The notes: generated by a model from the letters alone, not told the origin. DNA of 64,000 nt from Hydractinia symbiolongicarpus (GCF_029227915.1 NC_079881.1:10198501-10262500); one strand, 5' to 3'. Positions 26,142 to 35,558 are shown, counted from the first letter of the stretch. Numbers and translations: made by a program.

Positions 26142-26214
26142 TGATTCCGCCCGGGCTCGAACCGGGGACCTTGCGCGTATGAAGCGCACGTGATAACCGC
26201 TACACTACGGAATC
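26142..26214 (-). tRNA. tRNA-Val body with CAT (Met) anticodon
   Basis: U41. The plus strand reads GCGTATGAAGCG where Val-CAC has GCGTGTGAAGCG, so the anticodon is CAT and would read AUG. The rest of the Val body is consensus. Confidence 0.85.
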
Positions 26215-26305
26215 CAATGAATTTTGGAACCTATGACGAAGGAAAGCAATACAAGGCTAAAATAGCTAGAGAAAAAAGCAAAAACATGTCGCTTGTTAGT
26301 TGCCA

Positions 26306-26378
26306 GATTCCGTAGTGTAGTGGTTATCACGTGCGCGTTACACGCGCAAGGTCCCCGGTTCGAGCCCGGGCGGAATCA
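26306..26378 (+). tRNA. tRNA-Val(TAC)
   Basis: U42. Anticodon loop nt 32 is G instead of T. Confidence 0.85.
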
Positions 26379-26418
26379 TTGATGTTTCCGCGAAGCGAAC
26401 CTCGGAAGAGCCTCTGTA

Positions 26419-26490
26419 GGTTCCATGGTGTAATGGTTAGCACTCAGGACTCTGAATCCTGCGATCCGTGTTCAAGTCTCGGTGGAACCT
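26419..26490 (+). tRNA. tRNA-Gln(CTG)
   Basis: U42. One T-stem mismatch (CCGTGTTC). Confidence 0.85.
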
Positions 26491-26621
26491 GTGCCGTTAG
26501 TTGTGCCTCGGAAGCACCTATTGGGCGTTTGGAAGCAACGGCACTTCAAATATTTTAGTCATTTGCAAGAAGACATTGTAATAACAACGTTCTTCTGAAA
26601 TGCATCGGATTAGGGCACAGT

Positions 26622-26694
26622 GCCTTGTTAGCGCAGTAGGCAGCGCGTCAGTCTCATAATCTGAAGGTCGTGAGTTCGATCCTCACACAGGGCA
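26622..26694 (+). tRNA. tRNA-Met(CAT), elongator
   Basis: U42, consensus. The terminator palindrome after it is altered (GGTTTTTAAAAGCC). Confidence 0.95.
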
Positions 26695-26758
26695 TGGTTT
26701 TTAAAAGCCGCAGTGAATCAAATGTTTGACGCCTATTACAAAACTAGCAACTCAACAA

Positions 26759-26831
26759 TGATTTCGCCCGGGCTCGAAACGGGGACCTTGCGCGTGTGAA
26801 GCGCACGTGATAACTGCTACACTACGGAATC
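26759..26831 (-). tRNA. tRNA-Val(CAC)
   Basis: U42. Acceptor, T-stem (CGAAACGG) and D-loop changes. Confidence 0.75.
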
Positions 26832-26922
26832 CAATGAATTTTGGAACCTATGACGAAGAAAAGCAATACAAGGCTAAAATAGCTAGAGATAAAAGCAAAA
26901 ACATGTCGCTTGTTAGTTGCCA

Positions 26923-26995
26923 GATTCCGTAGTGTAGTGGTTATCACGTACGCTTAACACGCGCAAGGTCCCCGGTTCGAGCCCGGGCGGAATCA
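26923..26995 (+). tRNA. tRNA-Val(AAC)
   Basis: U43. G28A breaks an anticodon-stem pair (CGTACGC). Confidence 0.82.
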
Positions 26996-27035
26996 TTGAT
27001 GTTTCCGCGAAGCGAACCTCGGAAGAGCCTCTGTA

Positions 27036-27107
27036 GGTTCCATGGTGTAATGGTTAGCACTCAGGACTCTGAATCCTGCGATCCGTGTTCAAGTCTCGGT
27101 GGAACCT
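27036..27107 (+). tRNA. tRNA-Gln(CTG)
   Basis: U43. T-stem mismatch as in U42. Confidence 0.85.
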
Positions 27108-27238
27108 GTGCCGTTAGTTGTGCCTCGGAAGCACCTATTGGGCGTTTGGAAGCAACGGCACGTCAAATATTTTAGTCATTTGCAAGAAAACATTGTAATA
27201 ACAACGTTTTTCTGAAATGAATCGGATTAGGGCACAGT

Positions 27239-27311
27239 GCCTTGTTAGCGCAGTAGGCAGCGCGTCAGTCTCATAATCTGAATGTCGTGAGTTCGATCCT
27301 CACACAGGGCA
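27239..27311 (+). tRNA. tRNA-Met(CAT), elongator
   Basis: U43. Variable-loop change. Confidence 0.92.
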
Positions 27312-27375
27312 AGGCTTTTAAAAGCCGCAGTGAATCAAATGTTTGACGCCTATTACAAAACTAGCAACTCAACAA

Positions 27376-27448
27376 TGATTCCGCCCGGGCTCGAACCGGG
27401 GACTTTGCGCGTGTGAAGCGCACGTGATAACTGCTACACTACGGAATC
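27376..27448 (-). tRNA. tRNA-Val(CAC)
   Basis: U43. Variable-loop and D-loop changes. Confidence 0.87.
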
Positions 27449-27539
27449 CAATGAATTTTGAAACCGATGACGAAAGAAAGCAATACAAGGCTATAATAGC
27501 TAGAGAAAAAAACAAAAACATGTCGCTTGTTAGTTGCCA

Positions 27540-27612
27540 GATTCCGTAGTGTAGTGGTTATCACGTGCGCTTAACACGCGCAAGGTCCCCGGTTCGAGCC
27601 CGGTCGGAATCA
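27540..27612 (+). tRNA. tRNA-Val(AAC)
   Basis: U44. G65T breaks one T-stem pair. Confidence 0.84.
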
Positions 27613-27652
27613 TTGATGTTTCCGCGAAGCAAACCTCGGAAGAGCCTCTGTA

Positions 27653-27724
27653 GGTTCCATGGTGTAATGGTTAGCACTCAGGACTCTGAATCCTGCGATC
27701 CGAGTTCAAGTCTCGGTGGAACCT
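27653..27724 (+). tRNA. tRNA-Gln(CTG)
   Basis: U44, consensus. Confidence 0.95.
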
Positions 27725-27855
27725 GTGCCGTTAGTTGTGCCTCGGAAGCACCTATTGGGCGTTTGGAAGCAACGGCACTTGAAATAATTTAGTCAATTGC
27801 AAGAAGACATTGCAATAACAACGTTCTTCTGAAATGCATCGGATTAGGGCACAGT

Positions 27856-27928
27856 GCCTTGTTAGCGCAGTAGGGAGCGCGTCAGTCTCATAATCTGAAG
27901 GTCGTGAGTTCGATCCTCACACAGGGCA
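27856..27928 (+). tRNA. tRNA-Met(CAT), elongator
   Basis: U44. D-loop C20G. Confidence 0.92.
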
Positions 27929-27992
27929 AGGCTTCTAAAAGCCGCAGTGAATCAAATGTTTGACGCCTATTACATAACTAGCAACTCAACAA

Positions 27993-28065
27993 TGATTCCG
28001 CCCGGGCTTGAACCGGGGACCTTGCGCGTATGAAGCGCACGTGATAACCGCTACACTACGGAATC
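27993..28065 (-). tRNA. tRNA-Val body with CAT (Met) anticodon
   Basis: U44. It has the same GTATGAAG change as U41, plus a T-loop change. Confidence 0.82.
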
Positions 28066-28156
28066 CAATGAATTTTGGAACCTATGACGAAGGAAAGCAA
28101 TACAAGGCTAAAATAGCTAGAGATAAAAGCAAAAACATGTCGCTTGTTAGTTGCCA

Positions 28157-28229
28157 GATTCCGTAGTGTAGTGGTTATCACGTGCGCTTTACACGCGCAA
28201 GGTCCCCGGTTCGAGCCCGGGCGGAATCA
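28157..28229 (+). tRNA. tRNA-Val(TAC)
   Basis: U45, consensus. Confidence 0.95.
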
Positions 28230-28269
28230 TGGATGTTTCCCCGAAGCGAACCTCGGAAGAGCCTCTGTA

Positions 28270-28341
28270 GGTTCCATGGTGTAATGGTTAGCACTCAGAA
28301 CTCTGAATCCTGCGATCGGAGTTCAAGTCTCGGTGGAACCT
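28270..28341 (+). tRNA. tRNA-Gln(CTG)
   Basis: U45. G30A anticodon-stem mismatch and a T-stem change. Confidence 0.75.
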
Positions 28342-28472
28342 GTGCCGTTATTTGTGCCTCGGAAGCACCTATTGGGCGTTTGGAAGCAACGGCACTTCAA
28401 ATATTTTAGTCATTTGCAAGAAAACATTGTAATAACAACGTTCTTCTGAAATGAATCGGATTAGGGCACAGT

Positions 28473-28545
28473 GCCTTGTTAGCGCAGTAGGCAGCGCGTC
28501 AGTCTCATAATCTGAATGTCGTGAGTTCGATCCTCACACAGGGCA
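28473..28545 (+). tRNA. tRNA-Met(CAT), elongator
   Basis: U45. Variable-loop change. Confidence 0.92.
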
Positions 28546-28609
28546 AGGCTTTTAAAAGCCGCAGTGAATCAAATGTTTGACGCCTATTACAAAACTAGCA
28601 ACTCAACAA

Positions 28610-28682
28610 TGATTCCGCCCGGGCTCGAACCGGGGACCTTGCGCGTGTGAAGCGCACGTGATAACTGCTACACTACGGAATC
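28610..28682 (-). tRNA. tRNA-Val(CAC)
   Basis: U45. D-loop change. Confidence 0.88.
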
Positions 28683-28773
28683 CAATGAATTTTGGAACCG
28701 ATGACGAAGGAAAGCAATACAAGGCTAAAATAGCTAGAGAAAAAAGCAAAAACATGTCGCTTGTTAGTTGCCA

Positions 28774-28846
28774 GATTCCGTAGTGTAGTGGTTATCACGT
28801 GCGATTAACACGCGCAAGGTCCCCGGTTCGAGCCCGGGCGGAATCA
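28774..28846 (+). tRNA. tRNA-Val(AAC)
   Basis: U46. C31A, as in U41. Confidence 0.82.
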
Positions 28847-28886
28847 TTGATGTTTCCGCGAAGCGAACCTCGGAAGAGCCTCTGTA

Positions 28887-28958
28887 GGTTCCATGGTGTA
28901 ATGGTTAGCACTCAGGACTCTGAATCCTGCGATCCGAGTTCAAGTCTTGGTGGAACCT
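28887..28958 (+). tRNA. tRNA-Gln(CTG)
   Basis: U46. One T-stem wobble. Confidence 0.9.
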
Positions 28959-29089
28959 GTGCCGTTAGTTGTGCCTCGGAAGCACCTATTGGGCGTTTGG
29001 AAGCAACGGCACTTGAAATATTTTAGTCAATTGCAAGAAGACATTGTAATAACAACGTTCTTCTGAAATGCATCGAATTAGGGCACAGT

Positions 29090-29162
29090 GCCTTGTTAGC
29101 GCAGTAGGCAGCGCGTCAGTCTCATAATCTGAAGGTCGTGAGTTCGATCCTCACACAGGGCA
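29090..29162 (+). tRNA. tRNA-Met(CAT), elongator
   Basis: U46, consensus. Confidence 0.95.
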
Positions 29163-29226
29163 AGGCTTTTAAAAGCCGCAGTGAATCAAATGTTTGACGC
29201 CTATTACAAAACTAGCAACTCAACAA

Positions 29227-29299
29227 TGATTCCGCCCGGGCTCGAACCGGGGACCTTGCGCGTATGAAGCGCACGTGATAACCGCTACACTACGGAATC
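29227..29299 (-). tRNA. tRNA-Val body with CAT (Met) anticodon
   Basis: U46. Duplicate of the U41 gene. Confidence 0.85.
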
Positions 29300-29390
29300 C
29301 AATGAATTTTGGAACCTATGACGAAGGAAAGCAATACAAGGCTAAAATAGCTAGAGAAAAAAGCAAAAACATGTCGCTTGTTAGTTGCCA

Positions 29391-29463
29391 GATTCCGTAG
29401 TGTAGTGGTTATCACGTGCGCGTTACACGCGCAAGGTCCCCGGTTCGAGCCCGGGCGGAATCA
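29391..29463 (+). tRNA. tRNA-Val(TAC)
   Basis: U47. T32G, as in U42. Confidence 0.85.
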
Positions 29464-29503
29464 TTGATGTTTCCGCGAAGCGAACCTCGGAAGAGCCTCT
29501 GTA

Positions 29504-29575
29504 GGTTCCATGGTGTAATGGTTAGCACTCAGGACTCTGAATCCTGCTATCCGTGTTCAAGTCTCGGTGGAACCT
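29504..29575 (+). tRNA. tRNA-Gln(CTG)
   Basis: U47. Variable-loop change and T-stem mismatch. Confidence 0.82.
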
Positions 29576-29706
29576 GTGCCGTTAGTTGTGCCTCGGAAGC
29601 ACCTATTGGGCGTTTGGAAGCAACGGCACTTCAAATATTTTAGTCATTTGCAAGAAGACATTGTAATAACAACGTTCTTCTGAAATGCATCGGATTAGGG
29701 CACAGT

Positions 29707-29779
29707 GCCTTGTTAGCGCAGTAGGCAGCGCGTCAGTCTCATAATCTGAAGGTCGTGAGTTCGATCCTCACACAGGGCA
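29707..29779 (+). tRNA. tRNA-Met(CAT), elongator
   Basis: U47, consensus. Confidence 0.95.
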
Positions 29780-29843
29780 TGGTTTTTAAAAGCCGCAGTG
29801 AATCAAATGTTTGACGCCTATTACAAAACTAGCAACTCAACAA

Positions 29844-29916
29844 TGATTTCGCCCGGGCTCGAAACGGGGACCTTGCGCGTGTGAAGCGCACGTGATAACT
29901 GCTACACTACGGAATC
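29844..29916 (-). tRNA. tRNA-Val(CAC)
   Basis: U47. It has the U42 changes. Confidence 0.75.
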
Positions 29917-30007
29917 CAATGAATTTTGGAACCTATGACGAAGAAAAGCAATACAAGGCTAAAATAGCTAGAGATAAAAGCAAAAACATGTCGCTTGTTA
30001 GTTGCCA

Positions 30008-30080
30008 GATTCCGTAGTGTAGTGGTTATCACGTACGCTTAACACGCGCAAGGTCCCCGGTTCGAGCCCGGGCGGAATCA
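30008..30080 (+). tRNA. tRNA-Val(AAC)
   Basis: U48. G28A, as in U43. Confidence 0.82.
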
Positions 30081-30120
30081 TTGATGTTTCCGCGAAGCGA
30101 ACCTCGGAAGAGCCTCTGTA

Positions 30121-30192
30121 GGTTCCATGGTGTAATGGTTAGCACTCAGGACTCTGAATCCTGCGATCCGTGTTCAAGTCTCGGTGGAACCT
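30121..30192 (+). tRNA. tRNA-Gln(CTG)
   Basis: U48. T-stem mismatch. Confidence 0.85.
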
Positions 30193-30323
30193 GTGCCGTT
30201 AGTTGTGCCTCGGAAGCACCTATTGGGCGTTTGGAAGCAACGGCACGTCAAATATTTTAGTCATTTGCAAGAAAACATTGTAATAACAACGTTTTTCTGA
30301 AATGAATCGGATTAGGGCACAGT

Positions 30324-30396
30324 GCCTTGTTAGCGCAGTAGGCAGCGCGTCAGTCTCATAATCTGAATGTCGTGAGTTCGATCCTCACACAGGGCA
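30324..30396 (+). tRNA. tRNA-Met(CAT), elongator
   Basis: U48. Variable-loop change. Confidence 0.92.
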
Positions 30397-30460
30397 AGGC
30401 TTTTAAAAGCCGCAGTGAATCAAATGTTTGACGCCTATTACAAAACTAGCAACTCAACAA

Positions 30461-30533
30461 TGATTCCGCCCGGGCTCGAACCGGGGACTTTGCGCGTGTG
30501 AAGCGCACGTGATAACTGCTACACTACGGAATC
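30461..30533 (-). tRNA. tRNA-Val(CAC)
   Basis: U48. It has the U43 changes. Confidence 0.87.
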
Positions 30534-30624
30534 CAATGAATTTTGAAACCGATGACGAAAGAAAGCAATACAAGGCTATAATAGCTAGAGAAAAAAACAA
30601 AAACATGTCGCTTGTTAGTTGCCA

Positions 30625-30697
30625 GATTCCATAGTGTAGTGGTTATCACGTGCGCTTAACACGCGCAAGGTCCCCGGTTCGAGCCCGGTCGGAATCA
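30625..30697 (+). tRNA. tRNA-Val(AAC)
   Basis: U49. G7A acceptor mismatch and G65T. Confidence 0.75.
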
Positions 30698-30737
30698 TTG
30701 ATGTTTCCGCGAAGCAAACCTCGGAAGAGCCTCTGTA

Positions 30738-30809
30738 GGTTCCATGGTGTAATGGTTAGCACTCAGGACTCTGAATCCTGCGATCCGAGTTCAAGTCTCG
30801 GTGGAACCT
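30738..30809 (+). tRNA. tRNA-Gln(CTG)
   Basis: U49, consensus. Confidence 0.95.
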
Positions 30810-30940
30810 GTGCCGTTAGTTGTGCCTCGGAAGCACCTATTGGGCGTTTGGAAGCAACGGCACTTGAAATAATTTAGTCAATTGCAAGAAGACATTGCAA
30901 TAACAACGTTCTTCTGAAATGCATCGGATTAGGGCACAGT

Positions 30941-31013
30941 GCCTTGTTAGCGCAGTAGGGAGCGCGTCAGTCTCATAATCTGAAGGTCGTGAGTTCGATC
31001 CTCACACAGGGCA
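30941..31013 (+). tRNA. tRNA-Met(CAT), elongator
   Basis: U49. C20G. Confidence 0.92.
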
Positions 31014-31077
31014 AGGCTTCTAAAAGCCGCAGTGAATCAAATGTTTGACGCCTATTACATAACTAGCAACTCAACAA

Positions 31078-31150
31078 TGATTCCGCCCGGGCTTGAACCG
31101 GGGACCTTGCGCGTATGAAGCGCACGTGATAACCGCTACACTACGGAATC
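31078..31150 (-). tRNA. tRNA-Val body with CAT (Met) anticodon
   Basis: U49. Duplicate of the U44 gene. Confidence 0.82.
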
Positions 31151-31241
31151 CAATGAATTTTGGAACCTATGACGAAGGAAAGCAATACAAGGCTAAAATA
31201 GCTAGAGATAAAAGCAAAAACATGTCGCTTGTTAGTTGCCA

Positions 31242-31314
31242 GATTCCGTAGTGTAGTGGTTATCACGTGCGCTTTACACGCGCAAGGTCCCCGGTTCGAG
31301 CCCGGGCGGAATCA
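31242..31314 (+). tRNA. tRNA-Val(TAC)
   Basis: U50, consensus. Confidence 0.95.
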
Positions 31315-31354
31315 TGGATGTTTCCCCGAAGCGAACCTCGGAAGAGCCTCTGTA

Positions 31355-31426
31355 GGTTCCATGGTGTAATGGTTAGCACTCAGAACTCTGAATCCTGCGA
31401 TCGGAGTTCAAGTCTCGGTGGAACCT
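31355..31426 (+). tRNA. tRNA-Gln(CTG)
   Basis: U50. It has the U45 changes. Confidence 0.75.
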
Positions 31427-31557
31427 GTGCCGTTATTTGTGCCTCGGAAGCACCTATTGGGCGTTTGGAAGCAACGGCACTTCAAATATTTTAGTCATTT
31501 GCAAGAAAACATTGTAATAACAACGTTCTTCTGAAATGCATCGGATTAGGGCACAGT

Positions 31558-31629
31558 GCCTTGTTAGCGCAGTAGGGAGCGCGTCAGTCTCATAATCTGA
31601 AGGTCGTGAGTTCGATCCTCACACAGAGA
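31558..31629 (+). pseudogene. tRNA-Met with damaged 3' acceptor
   Basis: U50. The 3' end reads ACAGAGA instead of ACAGGGCA, so the terminal acceptor pairs are lost. Confidence 0.65.
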
Positions 31630-31693
31630 AGGCTTTTAAAAGCCGCAGTGAATCAAATGTTTGACGCCTATTACAAAACTAGCAACTCAACAA

Positions 31694-31766
31694 TGATTCC
31701 GCCCGGGCTCGAATCGGGGACCTTGCGCGTGTGAAGCGCACGTGATAACCGCTAGACTACGGTATC
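31694..31766 (-). tRNA. tRNA-Val(CAC)
   Basis: U50. T-stem, A-box and acceptor changes. Confidence 0.72.
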
Positions 31767-31857
31767 CAATGAATTTTGGAACCTATGACGAAGGAAAGCA
31801 ATACAAGGCTAAAATAGCTAGAGAAAAAAGCAAAAACATGTCGCTTGTTAGTTGCCA

Positions 31858-31930
31858 GATTCCGTAGTGTAGTGGTTATCACGTGCGCTTTACACGCGCA
31901 AGGTCCCCGGTTCGAGCCCGGGCGGAATCA
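31858..31930 (+). tRNA. tRNA-Val(TAC)
   Basis: U51, consensus. Confidence 0.95.
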
Positions 31931-31970
31931 TTGATGTTTCCGCGAAGCGAACCTCGGAAGAGCCTCTGTA

Positions 31971-32042
31971 GGTTCCATGGTGTAATGGTTAGCACTCAGG
32001 ACTCTGAATCCTGCGATCCGAGTTCAAGTCTCAGTGGAACCT
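31971..32042 (+). tRNA. tRNA-Gln(CTG)
   Basis: U51. One T-stem mismatch. Confidence 0.85.
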
Positions 32043-32173
32043 GTGCCGTTAGTTGTGCCTCGGAAGCACCTATTGGGCGTTTGCAAGCAACGGCACTTGA
32101 AATATTTTAGTCATTTGCATGAAGACATTGTAATAACAACGTTCTTTTGAAATGCATCGAATTAGGGCACAGT

Positions 32174-32246
32174 GCCTTGTTAGCGCAGTAGGCAGCGCGT
32201 CAGTCTCATAATCTGAAGGTCGTGAGTTCGATCCTCACACAGGGCA
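32174..32246 (+). tRNA. tRNA-Met(CAT), elongator
   Basis: U51, consensus. Confidence 0.95.
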
Positions 32247-32310
32247 AGGCTTTTAAAAGCCGCAGTGAATCAAATGTTTGACACCTATTACAAAACTAGC
32301 AACTCAACAA

Positions 32311-32383
32311 TGATTCCGCCCGGGCTCGAATCGGGGACCTTGCGCGTGTGAAGCGCCCGTGATAACCACTACACTAAGGAATC
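32311..32383 (-). tRNA. tRNA-Val(CAC)
   Basis: U51. T-stem, anticodon-stem and acceptor changes. Confidence 0.7.
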
Positions 32384-32474
32384 CAATGAATTTTGGAACC
32401 TATGACGAAGGAAAGCAATACAAGGCTAAAATAGCTAGAGAAAAAAGCAAAAACATGTCGCTTGTTAGTTTCCA

Positions 32475-32547
32475 GATTCCGTAGTGTAGTGGTTATCACG
32501 TGCGCTTAACACGCGCAAGGTCCCCGGTCCGAGCCCGGGCGGAATCA
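32475..32547 (+). tRNA. tRNA-Val(AAC)
   Basis: U52. T-loop GTCCGA instead of GTTCGA weakens the B box. Confidence 0.8.
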
Positions 32548-32587
32548 TTGATGTTTCTGCGAAGCGAACCTCGGAGGAGCCTCTGTA

Positions 32588-32659
32588 GGTTCCATGGTGT
32601 AATGGTTAGCACTCAGGACTCTGAATCCTGCGATCCGAGTTCAAGTCTCGGTGGAACCT
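32588..32659 (+). tRNA. tRNA-Gln(CTG)
   Basis: U52, consensus. Confidence 0.95.
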
Positions 32660-32789
32660 GTGCCGTTAGTTGTGCCTCGGAAGCACCTATTGGGCGTTTG
32701 GAAGCAACGGCACTTGAAATATTTTAGTCATTTCAAGAAGACATTGTAATAACAACGTTCTTCTGAAATGCATCGGATTAGGGCACAGT

Positions 32790-32862
32790 GCCTTGTTAGC
32801 GCAGTAGGCAGCGCGTCAGTCTCATAATCTAAAGGTCGTGAGTTCGATCCTCACACAGGGCA
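32790..32862 (+). tRNA. tRNA-Met(CAT), elongator
   Basis: U52. G42A anticodon-stem mismatch. Confidence 0.83.
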
Positions 32863-32926
32863 AGGCTTTTAAAAGCCGCAGTGAATCAAATGTTTGACGC
32901 CTATTACAAAACTAGCAACTCAACAA

Positions 32927-32999
32927 TGATTCCGCCCGGGCTCGAACCGGGGACCTTGCGCGTGTGAAGCGCACGTGATAACCGCTACACTACGGAATC
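32927..32999 (-). tRNA. tRNA-Val(CAC)
   Basis: U52, consensus. Confidence 0.95.
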
Positions 33000-33090
33000 C
33001 AATGAATTTTGGAACCTATGACGAAGGAAAGCAATACAAGGCTAAAATAGCTAGAGAAAAAAGCAAAAACATGTCGCTTGTTAGTTGTCA

Positions 33091-33163
33091 GATTCCGTAG
33101 TGTAGTGGTTATCACGTGCGCTTAACACGCGCAAGGACCCCGGTTCGATCCCGGGCGGAATCA
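33091..33163 (+). tRNA. tRNA-Val(AAC)
   Basis: U53. Variable-loop and T-loop changes. Confidence 0.9.
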
Positions 33164-33203
33164 TTGATGTTTCCGCGAAGCGAACCTCGGAAGAGCCTCT
33201 GTA

Positions 33204-33275
33204 GGTTCCATGGTGTAATGGTTAGCACTCAGGACTCTGAATCCTGCGATCCGAGTTCAAGTCTCGGTGGAACTT
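33204..33275 (+). tRNA. tRNA-Gln(CTG)
   Basis: U53. One terminal acceptor change. Confidence 0.88.
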
Positions 33276-33406
33276 GTGCCGTTAGTTGTGCCTCGGAAGC
33301 ACCTTTTGGGCGTTTGGAAGCAACGGCACTTGAAATATTTTAGTCATTTGCAAGAAGACATTGTAATAACAACGTTCTTCTGAAATGCATCGGATTAGGG
33401 CACAGT

Positions 33407-33479
33407 GCCTTGTTAGCGCAGTAGGCAGCGCGTCAGTCTCATAATCTGAAGGTCGTGAGTTCGATCCTCACACAGGGCA
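33407..33479 (+). tRNA. tRNA-Met(CAT), elongator
   Basis: U53, consensus. Confidence 0.95.
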
Positions 33480-33543
33480 AGGCTTTTAGAAGCCGCAGTG
33501 AATCAATTGTTTGACGCCTATTACAAAACTAGCAACTCAACAA

Positions 33544-33616
33544 TGATTCCGCCCGGGCTCGAACCGGGGACCTTGCGCGTGTGAAGCGCACGTGATAACC
33601 GCTACACTACGGAATC
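33544..33616 (-). tRNA. tRNA-Val(CAC)
   Basis: U53, consensus. Confidence 0.95.
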
Positions 33617-33707
33617 CAATGAATTTTGCAACCTATGACGAAGGAAAGCAATACAAGGCTAAAATAGCTAGAGAAAAAAGCAAAAACATGTCGCTTGTTA
33701 GTTGCCA

Positions 33708-33780
33708 GATTCCGTAGTGTATTGGTTATCACGTGCGCTTAACACGCCCAAGGTCCCCTGTTCGAGCCCGGGCGGAATCA
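33708..33780 (+). tRNA. tRNA-Val(AAC)
   Basis: U54. D-loop, anticodon-stem and T-stem (G52T) changes. Confidence 0.7.
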
Positions 33781-33820
33781 TTGATGTTTCCGCGAAGCGA
33801 ACCTCGGAAGAGCCTCTGTA

Positions 33821-33892
33821 GGTTCCATGGTGTGATGGTTAGCACTCAGGACTCTGAATCCTGCGATCCGAGTTCAAGTCTCGGTGGAACCT
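33821..33892 (+). tRNA. tRNA-Gln(CTG)
   Basis: U54. A14G in the A box. Confidence 0.87.
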
Positions 33893-34023
33893 GTGCCGTT
33901 AGTTGTGCCTCGGAAGCACCTATTGGGCGTTTGGAAGCAACGGCACTTCAAATATTTTAGTCATTTGCAAGAAGACATTGTAATAACAACGTTCTTCTGA
34001 AATGCATCGGATTAGGGCACAGT

Positions 34024-34096
34024 GCCTTGTTAGCGCAGTAAGCAGCGCGTCAGTCTCATAATCTGAAGGTCGTGAGTTCGATCCTCACACAGGGCA
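34024..34096 (+). tRNA. tRNA-Met(CAT), elongator
   Basis: U54. D-loop GTAAGC instead of GTAGGC. Confidence 0.87.
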
Positions 34097-34160
34097 AGGC
34101 TTTTAAAAGCCGTAGTGAATCAAATGTTTGACGACTATTACAAAACTAGCAACTCAACAA

Positions 34161-34233
34161 TGATTCCGCCCGGGCTCGAACCGGGGACCTTGCGCGTGTG
34201 AAGCGCACGTGATAACCGCTACACTACGGAATC
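34161..34233 (-). tRNA. tRNA-Val(CAC)
   Basis: U54, consensus. Confidence 0.95.
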
Positions 34234-34324
34234 CAATGAAATTTGGAACCTATGACGAAGGAAAGCAATACAAGGCTAAAATAGCTAGAGAAAAAAGCAA
34301 AAACATGTCGCTTTTTAGTTGCCA

Positions 34325-34397
34325 GATTCCGTAGTGTAGTGGTTATCACGTGCGCTTAACACGCGCAAGGTCCCCGGTTCGAGCCCGGGCGGAATCA
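34325..34397 (+). tRNA. tRNA-Val(AAC)
   Basis: U55, consensus. Confidence 0.95.
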
Positions 34398-34437
34398 TTG
34401 ATGTTTCCGCGAAGCGAACCTCGGAAGAGCCTCTGTA

Positions 34438-34509
34438 GGTTCCATAGTGTAATGGTTAGCACTCAGGACTCTGAATCCTGCGATCCCAGTTCAAGTCTCG
34501 GTGGAACCT
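34438..34509 (+). tRNA. tRNA-Gln(CTG)
   Basis: U55. G9A and a T-stem change. Confidence 0.82.
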
Positions 34510-34640
34510 GTGCCGTTAGTTGTGCCTCGGAAGCACCTATTGGGTGTTTGGAAGCAACGGCACTTGAAATATTTTAGTCATTTGCAAGAAGACATTGTAA
34601 TAACAACGTTCTTCTGAAATGCATCGGATTAGGGCACAGT

Positions 34641-34713
34641 GCCTTGTTAGCGCAGAAGGCAGCGCGTCAGTCTCATAATCTGAAGGTCGTGAGTTCGATC
34701 CTCACACAGGGCA
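34641..34713 (+). tRNA. tRNA-Met(CAT), elongator
   Basis: U55. D-loop change (GCAGAAGG). Confidence 0.9.
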
Positions 34714-34777
34714 AGGCTTTTAAAAGCCGCAGTGAATCAAATGTTTGACGCCTATTACAAAACTAGCACCTCAACAA

Positions 34778-34850
34778 TGATTCCGCCCGGGCTCGAACCG
34801 GGGACCTTGCGCGTGTGAAGTGCGCGTGATAACCGCTACACTGCGGAATT
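34778..34850 (-). tRNA. tRNA-Val(CAC)
   Basis: U55. Several stem changes and an altered first base. Confidence 0.7.
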
Positions 34851-34941
34851 CAATGAGTTTTGAAACCTATGACGAAGGAAAGCAATACAAGGCTAAAATA
34901 GCTAGAGAAAAAAGCAAAAACATGTCGCTTGTTAGTTGCCA

Positions 34942-35014
34942 GATTCCGTAGTGTAGTGGTTATCACGTGCGCTTAACACGCGCAAGGTCCCCGGTTCGAG
35001 CCCGGGCAGAATCA
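34942..35014 (+). tRNA. tRNA-Val(AAC)
   Basis: U56. G67A acceptor mismatch. Confidence 0.85.
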
Positions 35015-35054
35015 TTGATGTTTCCGCGAAGTGAACCTCGGAAGAGCCTTTTTA

Positions 35055-35126
35055 GGTTCCTTGGTGTAATGGTTAGCACTCAGGACTCTGAATCCTGCGA
35101 TCCGAGTTCAAGTCTAGGTGGAACCT
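35055..35126 (+). tRNA. tRNA-Gln(CTG)
   Basis: U56. A7T and a T-stem mismatch. Confidence 0.78.
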
Positions 35127-35257
35127 GTGCCGTTAGTTGTGCCTCGGAAGCACCTATTGGGCGTTTGGAAGCAACGGCACTTGAAATATTTTAGTCATTT
35201 GCATGAAGACATTGTAATAACAACGTTCTTCTGAAATGCATCGGATTAGGGCGAAGT

Positions 35258-35330
35258 GCCTTGTTAGCGCAGTAGGCAGCGCGTCAGTCTCATAATCTGA
35301 AGGTCGTGAGTTCGACCTTCACACAGGGCA
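35258..35330 (+). tRNA. tRNA-Met(CAT), elongator
   Basis: U56. T-arm GACCTTC. Confidence 0.82.
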
Positions 35331-35394
35331 AGGCTTTTAAAAGCCGCAGTGAATCAAATGTTTGACGCCTATTACAAAACTAGCAACTCAACAA

Positions 35395-35467
35395 TGATTC
35401 CGCCCGGGCTCGAACCGGGGACCTTGCGCGTGTGAAGCGCACGTGATAACCGCTACACTACGGAATC
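35395..35467 (-). tRNA. tRNA-Val(CAC)
   Basis: U56, consensus. Confidence 0.95.
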
Positions 35468-35558
35468 CAATGATTTTTGGAACCTATGACAAAGGAAAGC
35501 AATACAAGGCTAAAATAGCTAGAGAAAAAAGCAAAAACATGTCGCTTGTTAGTTGCCA

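Larger units (their letters stand above)
25370..28450 (+). repeat. Five-unit duplication, copy 1
   Basis: The variants GATTAAC, GCGTTAC, GTACGC, the GTATGAAG anticodon and ATGGATGTTTCCCC occur in the same order 3085 bp (5 x 617) downstream, with only a handful of differences. Ends are approximate. Confidence 0.85.
28455..31535 (+). repeat. Five-unit duplication, copy 2
   Basis: It is nearly identical to the block 3085 bp upstream; similarity ends within the U50 Met region. Confidence 0.85.
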
